From an uncultured Treponema sp. (GTDB lineage Bacteria; Spirochaetota; Spirochaetia; Treponematales; Treponemataceae), in assembly GCA_900317625.1 (NCBI GenBank), contig ONHK01000014.1, positions 1 to 61,562 on the forward strand: DNA of 61,562 nucleotides. Reading direction: 5' to 3'. A program made the position numbers and the translations under genes. Positions 52,578 through 60,687 of the stretch are shown piece by piece. Below the pieces are notes generated by a model. It was given only the letters and a program-made list of their open reading frames with translations, was not told the origin of the DNA and did not search any database. Each line of letters opens with the position of its first letter. The first letter of the stretch is position 1.

Positions 52578-53774
52578 TTATTTTGAAAGCAGGCATGTTG
52601 CCCAGGCTTCTATTGCATTTCCTGAACCGACGGAATCAAGTTTTTCGCCGGTTTTTGCCTTTACAAATATTTTTTCCGGTTCAACGTTAAGGGCATTTGC
52701 AATATTCTGGATGACTTTCTGCCGCTGCGGAAGGAATTTTGGCTTTTCAAGTTTTACAACGCAGTCAAGATTTACCAGTTGCCATCCGTTTTCTTGTACT
52801 TTTTGCCAGATAATTTTTAAAAGTTCGACGGAATTTGCGTCTTTCCATTTTTTGTCTTCCGGTGGAAAAAAACTTCCAATGTCGCCGAGCGCGCTTGCCC
52901 CAAGAAGTGCGTCTGTAATTGCGTGCAAAAGCGCGTCACCGTCAGAATGTCCGTCTTCACCTTTTTCAAAAGGAAATTCCACACCGCCAATTATAAGTTT
53001 TCTGCCTTCAACAAGTCTGTGCAAATCGTAGCCTAAACCGATTTTTATTGAATTCATAGTCTGTTTTCCAAAATTGTAGTCGCCTGCGTAAGTGATTTTT
53101 TTGTTGCAGGAATCGCCCTGAACCACTTTGACCGCACCGCAATATTTTCCCCAGATTTCAGTGTCATCTGTGTATTCTTTTCCGTCTTTTTCTGCCAATT
53201 CGTGGGCTTGTAAAAGTTCTTTCAGTTTAAAGCCTTGTGGAGTTTGAACGGCTGTCATCTGCGAGCGTAAAAGATGTTTTTCAATAAATCCGTCTTTGTC
53301 CAGCATTTTTTGCGTGTCTACCGGAGTGATTCCCGGAACTGCGGCTCCGCATTTTTCTGTTGCGTCCAGCGTATCTTTTATGATTTTTTCTGTAACAAAG
53401 GGGCGCGCACCGTCGTGGATTAGAACGAAATTAGAATTTGGTTTTAGCTCTGCAATTTTTTTTAGCGCATTAAAGACGCTTTTTTGTCTGGTTGAGCCAC
53501 CTTCAACAAAAATCAGCTTTGTTTCTGCAAGTTTTTCTTTTATGGATTTATCTGAAAATAATGCTTCTTCTGCCTTTTTTTTGCCGTCAGCAGGAACAGT
53601 GATTGCCAAAATCCCGACTTTTACGGAATCCAGGAATTTTTTAACGGCTTCAGAAAGAACTGTGCCGTTATTCAGTGGAAGATATTCTTTTTTCTGAGAG
53701 CCGCCCATTCTTGTTGAAGAACCGGCGGCACAAATAACAACATTCACGCCTGAAGAATTATTCTTCGTCGTCAT
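52578..53774 (-). CDS. ispDF: bifunctional IspD-IspF (MEP isoprenoid pathway)
   Basis: A 398-residue fusion. The N-terminal ~230 residues are IspD, 2-C-methylerythritol 4-phosphate cytidylyltransferase (CTP loop AAGSSTRMGG; IHDGARPFV; TPQGFKL). The C-terminal ~160 residues are IspF, the cyclodiphosphate synthase (metal site GYDLHRL, DGDALLHAITDALLGA, GSFFPPED). The domains catalyse two non-consecutive steps of the methylerythritol phosphate pathway. Start is the Met of MTTKNNSSG; the frame extends upstream only through the antisense-like read of carD's Asp repeats. It overlaps the carD stop by 17 bp and is convergent with the amylase, 2 bp apart. Confidence 0.93.
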   Translation of the reverse strand: MTTKNNSSGVNVVICAAGSSTRMGGSQKKEYLPLNNGTVLSEAVKKFLDSVKVGILAITVPADGKKKAEEALFSDKSIKEKLAETKLIFVEGGSTRQKSVFNALKKIAELKPNSNFVLIHDGARPFVTEKIIKDTLDATEKCGAAVPGITPVDTQKMLDKDGFIEKHLLRSQMTAVQTPQGFKLKELLQAHELAEKDGKEYTDDTEIWGKYCGAVKVVQGDSCNKKITYAGDYNFGKQTMNSIKIGLGYDLHRLVEGRKLIIGGVEFPFEKGEDGHSDGDALLHAITDALLGASALGDIGSFFPPEDKKWKDANSVELLKIIWQKVQENGWQLVNLDCVVKLEKPKFLPQRQKVIQNIANALNVEPEKIFVKAKTGEKLDSVGSGNAIEAWATCLLSK

Positions 53775-54432
53775 CGCCAAAATCTTCTTCAGAATCGATT
53801 TCATCTGATGAATCTTCGTCTGAATCATCATCATCGTCGTCATCATCGCGTTTATTTTTCTTTGAAGAAACATCATCCATCAAATCGTCATCTTCGTCAT
53901 CAAAATCTTCGATAATGTGCTTGATTTTTGGAGTTGCTCCAGGCGGTTCAAGTTTTACGTGAATCATTGATTCAACTTCTTTTTCTGAAAGCCCCATTGC
54001 GATTGAAATTTCGTCCTCAAGAAGTTTTTTTGCCTGGTCATAAAGCTTTCGTTCCAAAATAGGAAGTTCTTTTACTTTTGAGCGGTTGTAAAGACAGCGC
54101 ACGATTGCCGCAATGTCTGCGATTGTTCCCTTTTTCAAAAGGTCAAGATTCATCTGGTAGCGCAATTTCCAGTCTGAAGTGATAGGTTCAAAATCATCTG
54201 AGAGTGAATTCAGCGCTTTTTCAGCTTCTTCTGCACCAACAATTGGTCGGATTCCCAGTTCCTCAGCTTTTTCAATCGGAACAAGAACGACCATGTCAGA
54301 AACTTCAATGTAGATTTTATAGTAGGTCATAGTTGTGCCGCGGAAATTCTTTTCAAAAATCTCCGTGATTAAGCCAACGCCCTGGCTTGGATAAACAACT
54401 TTTTCGTCAATGCTAAACTTTGTCTTATTCAT
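53758..54432 (-). CDS. carD: CarD family transcriptional regulator
   Basis: A 224-residue RNA polymerase-binding regulator. Residues 1-60 are the beta-rich RNAP-interaction domain (FSIDEKVVYPSQGVGLITEI), and ~85-165 the helical DNA-binding domain (DWKLRYQMNLDLL, ADIAAIVRCLYNR, ERKLYDQAKKLLEDEISIA). Most homologues end there near 160; this one has a ~50-residue acidic tail with a run of eight Asp and more Asp/Glu clusters, probably disordered. CarD stabilises open promoter complexes. Upstream of ispDF in one transcript. The promoter is leaderless. Confidence 0.93.
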   Translation of the reverse strand: MNKTKFSIDEKVVYPSQGVGLITEIFEKNFRGTTMTYYKIYIEVSDMVVLVPIEKAEELGIRPIVGAEEAEKALNSLSDDFEPITSDWKLRYQMNLDLLKKGTIADIAAIVRCLYNRSKVKELPILERKLYDQAKKLLEDEISIAMGLSEKEVESMIHVKLEPPGATPKIKHIIEDFDDEDDDLMDDVSSKKNKRDDDDDDDDSDEDSSDEIDSEEDFGDDDEE

Positions 54433-54440
54433 ATTTTTGT

Positions 54441-54469
54441 ATTATATCACATTTTTCATAAATTTTCAA
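54441..54469 (-). promoter_or_regulatory. leaderless promoter of carD-ispDF
   Basis: On the minus strand TTGAAA and a perfect TATAAT are 17 bp apart, and the carD ATG follows after eight A/T-rich bases with no Shine-Dalgarno. The -35 lies inside a 24-bp direct repeat (54453-54476) that recurs at 54670-54693. Confidence 0.75.
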
Positions 54470-54693
54470 TTTTGTTGCAATTGAGCAAACTTCAAAAGGA
54501 ATTCAAAAATACCTTCACTTTCAGCAAAAAATTAAAATTGGCTATGGTTGCAATTTTTTTTTATGATGAAAACTTCAATTCGTAAAACTCATTTTCAGTT
54601 TTTTTTATGCCGCTTGGCAAAAAAATGGCAAATTACGCCAATTTCAATTTTCCGCTTACGTTTCGGTAGTTTTCATAAATTTTCAATTTTGTT
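54453..54693. repeat. 24-bp direct repeat pair in the carD/DEAD-box intergenic region
   Basis: The sequence from TTTTCATAAATTTTCAATTT to GTT is identical at 54453-54476 and 54670-54693. The left copy contains carD's -35 box; the right copy is ~80 bp before the divergent helicase gene. The rest of the 340-bp gap is AT-rich and shows no gene. The pair could be a shared operator or duplicated promoter DNA. Confidence 0.7.
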
Positions 54694-54771
54694 CAATTTG
54701 ATTGTATAAAAACGCGGAATATTCTATTATAAGTAACCTACCTTTTTTAATTTTATATTTATTGGGAAAAA

Positions 54772-56727
54772 ATGAGTAACGAAAACGAAAATTTAGATGA
54801 TGAAATTGTTCCAATCGAATCACAGACGGAAAATGCAGACGAGATTGAAAATCAGGATGAATTGAATGCAGAATCAGATGCGGATATTTCTTTTGAAGAT
54901 TTAGGGCTTGATGAACCGACTCTTGCGGCTGTAGAAAAAAAAGGATTTAAAGTTCCTTCTCCAATTCAGGTTTTGGCGATTCCGCGCCTTTTGAACGGTG
55001 ATGCGAATATCATTGCGCGCGCGCGAACTGGTACAGGAAAAACTGCGGCTTTCGGGCTTCCGATTATCCAGAAATTGCGTGGCTCAACAGGAACTGTAAA
55101 GGCTCTTGTGCTTGAGCCAACCCGCGAGCTTGCTATTCAGACTTGCACGGAACTTCAGTCTTTTACAGAAGGAAAATCTCCGCGTTCATGTGTTTTGTAT
55201 GGCGGCGCGTCTTATTCAACTCAGATTAGGGATTTGAAGAAAGGCGTTGAGATTGTTGTTGGAACTCCAGGACGAATTCAGGATCACCTTGAACGAAAAA
55301 CTTTGGATATAAGTAAAATTGAGTATTTTATCCTTGATGAAGGTGATGAAATGCTTGATATGGGATTTATTGACGACATTGAAGAAATTTTCAGACAAGC
55401 AAATCCTGACGCAAGAATTCTTTTGTTCAGTGCGACAATGCCAGCTCCAATCTTAAAGATTGCCGGCGAATTTATGGGCGACTATGAAATCGTTGAGGAA
55501 GAAGGCGTTGTTGATGAGCCTTTGCTGATTGACCAGAAATTCTGGGTTGTTCGCGAAGGTGATAAAATTGAGGCGCTTGTGCGTCTTATTGATTTTGCGG
55601 ATGATTTTTATGGAATCGTGTTTACGCAGACAAAACATGATGCAGATAATGTGACACGTGCGCTTGATGAAAAAGGTTATGAAGTTGCAGCTTTGCACGG
55701 TGATATTGCCCAGGCTCAGCGCGAAAAAATTATTGCACGCTTCAAGACAAAGAAGACAAGAATTCTTGTTGCAACTGATGTCGCGGCTCGCGGAATTGAT
55801 ATTAAAAACCTTAATTACGTTGTAAATTATTCGCTTCCTTTTGATGGTGCGACTTATGTCCACAGAATTGGACGAACAGGGCGAGCCGGAAAAGAAGGTG
55901 TTGCGGTTACTTTTGTAGCTCCACAGGAAACAAGAAAACTTGGATTCCTTCAGCGTGCCGTAAAAAAGGCCAGCAAAGGCGAAATGAAGGAAGAAAAAAT
56001 TCCTTCTGTAGACGAAGTTCTTGAAAAAAAGCGTGGCCGTATTTTTGGTGAATTAAAAGAAAAACTCGGACTTTCTGGAGATGAGCCGAATCTTGTAAAG
56101 GCTTCTGAAGAATTTGAAAATATGGTGGCGGAACTTACTGCAAACAATGACGCGAATTCCGTTCTTGCTTCTGTTCTTTCTGTTCTTTACGGTGAAAAAC
56201 TGAACAAATCCCGCTATGGAAAAATCACTCAGCAGGGAAGTATTGCAAACCAGACACGTCTTTACATTCAGATTGGACGCAGAGATGGATACAATCCTCG
56301 TTCTGTTGCGGATTATTTTAGCAAAATGCTTAATATTCCTGGCAGACTTGTTGACAGAATCGATATTTCTTCAAACTTTACGCTGGTTTCTTTGCCAAAA
56401 GAAGCTGCAAAACGCGCCTTGGATTTGGCAAAAGAAAATCAGAATGTTCCGCATATGCATGTTGATATAAAGGAAAGCGATTCTGATTTTGGCGGTGGTC
56501 GTGGCGGACGCGGAAGAGGTCGGGGAGGCTTTGGCGGTTCAAGACATCACGGCGGAAGAAGCCGCGAGCGCGACAGAAAATTTGATGATGGTGGAATGCG
56601 CGAGGAACGCGGTGGAAATCGTCGCCGTTCAAGACCGAATGTTCACAATCAGACCGAACGTTCTGTCCGAGCCGGTTCTGCAGGACTGTATAAGCAGAAG
56701 AAAGGCGGAAAAGCTGAACGCTTCTAG
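54772..56727 (+). CDS. DEAD-box RNA helicase (DeaD/CsdA-like)
   Basis: A 651-residue ATP-dependent RNA helicase for ribosome or mRNA remodelling. Ordered motifs: Q motif (~60-70, PSPIQ), Walker A ARTGTGKTAA (~84), motif II read as D-E-G-D instead of DEAD (in FILDEGDEMLDMGF), SAT in LFSATMP, and motif VI HRIGRTGRAG. The C-terminus has a DbpA-like RNA-binding domain (~480-560) and a Gly/Arg-rich tail (~570-651). An acidic N-terminal 40 residues precede the core. It is convergent with the amber-containing gene, sharing no bases. Confidence 0.92.
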   Translation: MSNENENLDDEIVPIESQTENADEIENQDELNAESDADISFEDLGLDEPTLAAVEKKGFKVPSPIQVLAIPRLLNGDANIIARARTGTGKTAAFGLPIIQKLRGSTGTVKALVLEPTRELAIQTCTELQSFTEGKSPRSCVLYGGASYSTQIRDLKKGVEIVVGTPGRIQDHLERKTLDISKIEYFILDEGDEMLDMGFIDDIEEIFRQANPDARILLFSATMPAPILKIAGEFMGDYEIVEEEGVVDEPLLIDQKFWVVREGDKIEALVRLIDFADDFYGIVFTQTKHDADNVTRALDEKGYEVAALHGDIAQAQREKIIARFKTKKTRILVATDVAARGIDIKNLNYVVNYSLPFDGATYVHRIGRTGRAGKEGVAVTFVAPQETRKLGFLQRAVKKASKGEMKEEKIPSVDEVLEKKRGRIFGELKEKLGLSGDEPNLVKASEEFENMVAELTANNDANSVLASVLSVLYGEKLNKSRYGKITQQGSIANQTRLYIQIGRRDGYNPRSVADYFSKMLNIPGRLVDRIDISSNFTLVSLPKEAAKRALDLAKENQNVPHMHVDIKESDSDFGGGRGGRGRGRGGFGGSRHHGGRSRERDRKFDDGGMREERGGNRRRSRPNVHNQTERSVRAGSAGLYKQKKGGKAERF

Positions 56728-57606
56728 TTATTTCTTATAATTACTTAACCAGCTGAAAATTGGTTCCTGCCAGTTTTCAGCTTTTTTATAGTCTTTTAAA
56801 AGTCCTTTGTACATTTTTTTCATATAATCATGAATTTCCTGCACATCAGAAGGAAAAATATCCGTTGCATCCTGGAACAATTTTTCTATGAAATTTTCCG
56901 CATCTTTTTCAGAAAAAAAGTTCTTTTCATTTATTGCCGTAAGAAAATAAAGCGCTGCTGTTACACAATTTATACTGTGCTACTTTACATAAAGAACACT
57001 TTCAGAGATTTTTATTGCGCCAAAATAGATTTCATCAAGAATTTCCTGGATTTCATATTCATTCATTTCTGTTGATTTTAAAATTTTCCGCACAAAAGCC
57101 CAGGTTCCGGCAACAATCGCAACGTGAAGGCTTGGAACACACAAAAGATGCGGATCAAATGCGTGGATAATCAAAAATCGTGGCGAGGCAAAATATTTAG
57201 GACGGTCTGTTGTGGTCAAGGTTCTTGAATAGACAGTTCCAGCTTCCTTGTAAAGTTTCGTGATGAATTTTTCAAAATCGGCAAGGGCGGAAATTGCTTT
57301 TTCTTTTTCAAGCTTGCAGAAAAGGACATCCATCGTTCTTGCGATGAACCAGATAAAATCAAGATAGATTTTTACTTTTGAAGGCACGAACGGAATCTGC
57401 TCATCAAGTTTGTGGTCAACCTGAACAACAGGAATATTTGTAATCTTGAATTTTTGTTTTTGCTGGATGATAAAAAAGTTTTCCGTTACAGTTTTTGCGA
57501 GCATTGGCAATTCTTTTTTATTTTCTGGAATAAAAAACATCCGCTTAAAAGTCTTGAATGCTGAAAAATTTGCAAACGGTTTTTGTGATTTTTTATTTTT
57601 TTTCAT
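56728..57606 (-). pseudogene. hypothetical protein gene with internal amber codon
   Basis: The minus-strand frame runs 292 codons to TAA (56728-56730) but contains TAG at 56980-56982 (codon 209). Up to the TAG it encodes 208 residues of a charged, helical protein I do not recognise; a PSLHVAI segment (~165-171) may be its core. After the TAG the same frame continues HSINCVTAALYFLTAINEKN and on for 84 codons in good coding style without another stop. One CAG-to-TAG change (Gln to amber) would explain it. Its ATG overlaps the stop of the NFACT gene, so the two were co-translated. Amber readthrough is possible but less likely. Confidence 0.75.
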
Positions 57607-59048
57607 AGTTCGTTTTCCTGCCGGATTGAATCAAGTCTTCGTAATCGTTCTTTGTCTGGCGTTATGCAAAGATTTTTTTCCTGGGTTGGAATTACAAGAC
57701 CTTTTGGACCATTTTTAGCCCGGCGCAGATATTTTACGTGTGTGTAATACAAATCAGTTTTTCCGGCATTTCTGGCTTTTGAATAATAGACCGCAAGATT
57801 TGCCGCATCCAAAAGGATATCTAGCGGAATTGTTTTACCAGGGCGATTTTTTACAAAGACATATCCACCCGGAAAATCCCGCACGTGAAACCACATGTCA
57901 GCACCGCGCACATGATGGCGCAAAAGCTCGTCGTTTTCGTTTGCGTCGCGCCCGACCAGAATGTACCAGCCGTTCACTGTGTAATCCAATCCTGGATGTT
58001 CCTTTTTCTTCTGCTGTTTTGGAGTCGTGTCTTTTCGCAAAAGTTGTTCAATACGTACAGGATTTTTTTCATTTTTCATTTCCTGATACATTTTTTCAAC
58101 TTTTTCTATTTTTTTTCGTGCAATTTCAATGTCGTGCTTTAAACTTTCTGCTCCAGTCAGGGCTTTTTTGTATTTTTCATAGTATTCAGTGGCATTTTCC
58201 TGGGCATTTTTCTTTGGGTCAACAAGAATCCGCACGGTTTTTCCAGATTCATAGTCCTCACATTCAAGGAAATTTGAATTTTTGTTCAGAAGATAACTGA
58301 ACGAAAGAATCAGGTCGCCATAATGTTTCATCTGATTTGCATTTTCAAAGTCAGACTGTTTTTTCTCAAGTTTTTCAAGAGCCGCTGACATTCGACTGTG
58401 CGTTGAGTTGAACCATTTTTCTGCCTGAACAAGAAGCGATTCCCGCGAAAGATTCTGGGCATGCTCACCGTACCAGATGTCAACTTTTTGATTAAATGAA
58501 AGTTCTGGCGCGTCCGGATGACTTTTTTTGTATTCTTCTGAAATCTCGGAAAAATCGCGGATTGGCCATTCTTTTTTTACAGGATTTTCTTCAGGAATTG
58601 AAAATGTTCCGCCGGATATTTCGCCTTTTGCCGGGCGACGGAACATGGTGTCAAGAATATTGTTATGAACGTCGCAAACAATGACATTTGCTGCGTTGGA
58701 CCACAATCTTATGTAAATGATGAAAGATTCATCGCCGTGCGCTAAATTTATCTGGATAATTCGCTGCTGCCCGATTTGCTTAGTGCTTACAATTTTTGAA
58801 CCTTTTATTCGGGATCTTAAAAATTCCATAAAGCGCAAAGGCTTGTCATTTTTTATTATTTTTCGCCTTGTCTCGTTTATTCTGCATGAATTTTGCGCAG
58901 TACAGACAAGAACTGTTTTTGCCTCGCCGTTTCCATAAACATAAAAAGCAATGGTGTCGTAGCCAGGCTGAATAATATCCTGGATAAAATAACCATTTAT
59001 GTTCAGCTCTTCGAGAATTTTATTGATTTCGTTGCAATTGAGAGACAT
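57603..59048 (-). CDS. rqcH: NFACT family protein (RqcH-like)
   Basis: A 481-residue member of the NFACT/fibronectin-binding-A family, which in bacteria recruits tRNA-Ala to stalled large subunits and adds C-terminal alanine tails to incomplete proteins. It has an N-terminal NFACT-N domain (~1-180), long coiled coils (~205-325) and the C-terminal RNA-binding NFACT-R domain (VRGADMWFHVRDFPGGYVFV, LYYTHVKYLRRAKNGPKGLV). It is shorter than the ~560-residue firmicute proteins, partly in the N-terminal half. A TATAAT box ends six bases before the ATG. Confidence 0.85.
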   Translation of the reverse strand: MSLNCNEINKILEELNINGYFIQDIIQPGYDTIAFYVYGNGEAKTVLVCTAQNSCRINETRRKIIKNDKPLRFMEFLRSRIKGSKIVSTKQIGQQRIIQINLAHGDESFIIYIRLWSNAANVIVCDVHNNILDTMFRRPAKGEISGGTFSIPEENPVKKEWPIRDFSEISEEYKKSHPDAPELSFNQKVDIWYGEHAQNLSRESLLVQAEKWFNSTHSRMSAALEKLEKKQSDFENANQMKHYGDLILSFSYLLNKNSNFLECEDYESGKTVRILVDPKKNAQENATEYYEKYKKALTGAESLKHDIEIARKKIEKVEKMYQEMKNEKNPVRIEQLLRKDTTPKQQKKKEHPGLDYTVNGWYILVGRDANENDELLRHHVRGADMWFHVRDFPGGYVFVKNRPGKTIPLDILLDAANLAVYYSKARNAGKTDLYYTHVKYLRRAKNGPKGLVIPTQEKNLCITPDKERLRRLDSIRQENEL

Positions 59049-59054
59049 ATAGAA

Positions 59055-59060
59055 ATTATA
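59055..59060 (-). promoter_or_regulatory. -10 box of the NFACT gene, leaderless arrangement
   Basis: Perfect TATAAT on the minus strand, then TTCTAT and the ATG. No Shine-Dalgarno. A possible -35 TTACAC is 18 bp upstream. Confidence 0.5.
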
Positions 59061-59118
59061 GCAGAATTCCTTTTTAGTGTGTAATAAAAATCAATTTTTG
59101 CAAGAAATCGGCATACAG

Positions 59119-59323
59119 TTAGTTTTTGATTTCTTCCTGAAGCTCTAAAACTTTTTCCAATGGAAGAGAAGTTCCTTGTGCTACCTGTTCAGGCGAAAGT
59201 CCCATTTTTAGAAAGTTGGATGCAGTTTCAATCGCTCGTTCTTCAGAGCCTTCTTCAAAAGCTTCCTGCCGTTTTACCAGAATAGCTGCTTGTTGTTTCA
59301 ATTTTTTTTGTAAAATCGTTCAT
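59119..59323 (-). pseudogene. C-terminal tail of an Rpn-type transposase/nuclease, frameshifted
   Basis: From an ATG at 59323 the frame reads MNDFTKK and goes out of frame; the following frame reads LKQQAAILVKRQEAFEEGSE, the usual C-terminal tail of Rpn-family (PD-(D/E)XK) recombination-promoting nucleases, and ends in MGLSPEQVAQGTSLPLEKVLELQEEIKN. An A8 run at the junction has one base more than needed to join the two frames. The nuclease domain itself is missing. It is a remnant. Confidence 0.65.
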
Positions 59324-59558
59324 ACTTATATATAGAAAAAAAATTGCAGTTTCTGAAATGAATCACAGAAAAGATTGGTATTTTATTGCTTTGGCAAAAA
59401 ATCTTGACATAAAATGTTTTTTTTGGCAAAAATATATACAAATATATTTCTTGAAAAGTTACTTTTTTTCTTTCTGATTTTACCCCGCTTTTAACTTGAA
59501 TTTACCCCATTTTTGTTGGAATTTATACGGATTTATCCCACTTTTTTTGGATTTCATA
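59324..59558. other. AT-rich intergenic DNA left of the 23-bp array
   Basis: No gene is visible. The part from ~59470 holds three or four degenerate repeats containing ATTTACCCC or ATTTATCCC, each followed by a T-rich run, and merges into the 23-bp array. Confidence 0.5.
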
Positions 59559-59788
59559 TTGATAAACCGGATGCATTTATCTTGATGGATTAGGTTCATT
59601 CATCTTGATAAATCAGATGTGTTTATATTGATAAATTATCCCTCGCCATATTGATGAAATGGGTGTAGTTATAAAGATAAAACAGATACAGCTATCTTGA
59701 TAAATTATTTTAATTTATCAAGTGAATGATCCGAGTTTATTTGGTAAATTGAGGGTGTTTATTTGATGAATAGAATGAATTCATTTTG
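59559..59788. repeat. tandem array with exact 23-bp period
   Basis: Ten consecutive 23-bp units start at 59559 and every 23 bp to 59766. The consensus is TTGATAAAT-(9 to 11 variable bases)-TTTATC; seven of the ten units keep TTGAT or AAGAT at the same phase, while the middle diverges. One unit boundary carries a perfect 12-bp palindrome (CTTGATAAATTA / TAATTTATCAAG, 59696-59722). Upstream (59475-59558) a related pattern GAATTTACCCC-type repeats with ~21-bp spacing. There is no ORF through it, and 23 is not a multiple of three. Confidence 0.8.
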
Positions 59789-59829
59789 TTAAAAAGATTT
59801 TTTTCTAGGAAAATAGTTTGGTTTTCATT

Positions 59830-60201
59830 TTAGCATTTGTTTTTGAACGTATTTATTGCATTTATAATAGAAGAGATTTGTTCTTCGGATAATGTTTCAA
59901 GAAATGAAATTAGTTTCTTTCTTTCAGTTTCAATAGTTTTAGAATTTTCAATATGATTTGATGAAAAAGTTTCGGAATCAAAAAAATCAGATGGTGAAAT
60001 TTCTAGATATTCACATATTGCAAAAAATCCCTGAAGAGACGGGAATCTTTTTCCATTTTCAATAAGATTTATGTAATTTACATTTTGTCCGAGCGCAATG
60101 CTCATTTCCCGTGCGGAAAGTTTTTTCTTGTTTCGCAAATAGCGAAGCCTATCTGAAAAGTTTTTGTTTTCTTTTGTTAAATTTTCATTTTCTATATTCA
60201 T
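59830..60201 (-). CDS. XRE family transcriptional regulator
   Basis: A 123-residue regulator with a Cro/cI-type helix-turn-helix (~16-72; recognition region NVNYINLIENGKRFPS) and a ~45-residue helical C-terminus. The recognition helix is close to that of the regulator at 17145 (NYLNAVENGKNFPS), and both have upstream ATCTATA-containing inverted repeats. It lies between the 23-bp array and a decayed toxin-antitoxin pair. An accessory-element control function is inferred. Confidence 0.82.
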   Translation of the reverse strand: MNIENENLTKENKNFSDRLRYLRNKKKLSAREMSIALGQNVNYINLIENGKRFPSLQGFFAICEYLEISPSDFFDSETFSSNHIENSKTIETERKKLISFLETLSEEQISSIINAINTFKNKC

Positions 60202-60237
60202 TATACATACTTTAAGATGTTGATTTTAAAAACTTGC

Positions 60238-60340
60238 AATCTATAAGATAAAGTTATCCATCTATACAATCTAAAAGATTGTATAGATGGATTTGATTTA
60301 GGACTAAATAAAAAAGAGTTCAAAAAATTATCATCTATAA
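60238..60340. promoter_or_regulatory. operator region of the second XRE gene with a perfect 17-bp palindrome
   Basis: ATCCATCTATACAATCT (60256-60272) and AGATTGTATAGATGGAT (60276-60292) are perfect inverted repeats around AAA, 55 bp upstream of the XRE start. There is no T-run on either side, so this is an operator or recombination site rather than a terminator. Extra half-sites ATCTATAA occur at 60239 and 60333. Confidence 0.6.
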
Positions 60341-60423
60341 GAGTTTGTCGAAGATTGTCTTTAGAGAAAGTTTGGAGTGAAAAATTAATTCCTGAAATTA
60401 AAATAGGCTCAAAATCTTCCCAT

Positions 60424-60687
60424 TTATTTATAATGTTCTCTGCACGAAACTATATAAATAGTATTTTCTGTAACTTTATAGACAAGCCTATGCTCGTCAT
60501 TGATTCTCCTAGATCAGTAACCGGAAAGTTCGTGTTTCAAAGGCTCAGGTTTTCCGATTCCATCGAATGGGTTTCTAGAAATATCTTTTATGAGTTCTTT
60601 TATTCTTTTGAAAAGTTTTTTATCTGTTTCATCCCATTTGTTGTAGTCGTCATAGGCGATTTTATAAAAAGCAACTATTTCAATCAT
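60424..60687 (-). pseudogene. yoeB: YoeB-type toxin with in-frame UGA at the conserved Trp
   Basis: Reading the minus strand from the ATG that overlaps the antitoxin stop gives an almost perfect YoeB/Txe endoribonuclease (87 residues): WDETDKKLFKRIKELIKD, KPEPLKHELSGY, then TGA (codon 58), then SRRINDEHRLVYKV and REHYK. The family reads G-[FY]-W-S-R-R-I here, so a TGG-to-TGA change replaced Trp58. Catalytic Glu48, Arg67 and the terminal His are all still present, so the lesion is recent. YoeB cleaves mRNA in the ribosomal A site; this copy would be truncated before its Arg and His. Confidence 0.88.

Noticed and set aside
53775..53876. N-terminal extension of IspDF
   Set aside because: The Met-rich extension is a frame-shifted reading of carD's Asp/Glu codons with no binding site; IspD homology starts at MTTKNNSSG.
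59559..59788. CRISPR array or coding repeats
   Set aside because: Units are contiguous and diverged with no spacer, and the 23-bp period breaks any reading frame.
60256..60292. terminator hairpin
   Set aside because: Perfect 17-bp stem, but no T-run on either strand and it sits upstream of the XRE gene, so an operator is more likely.
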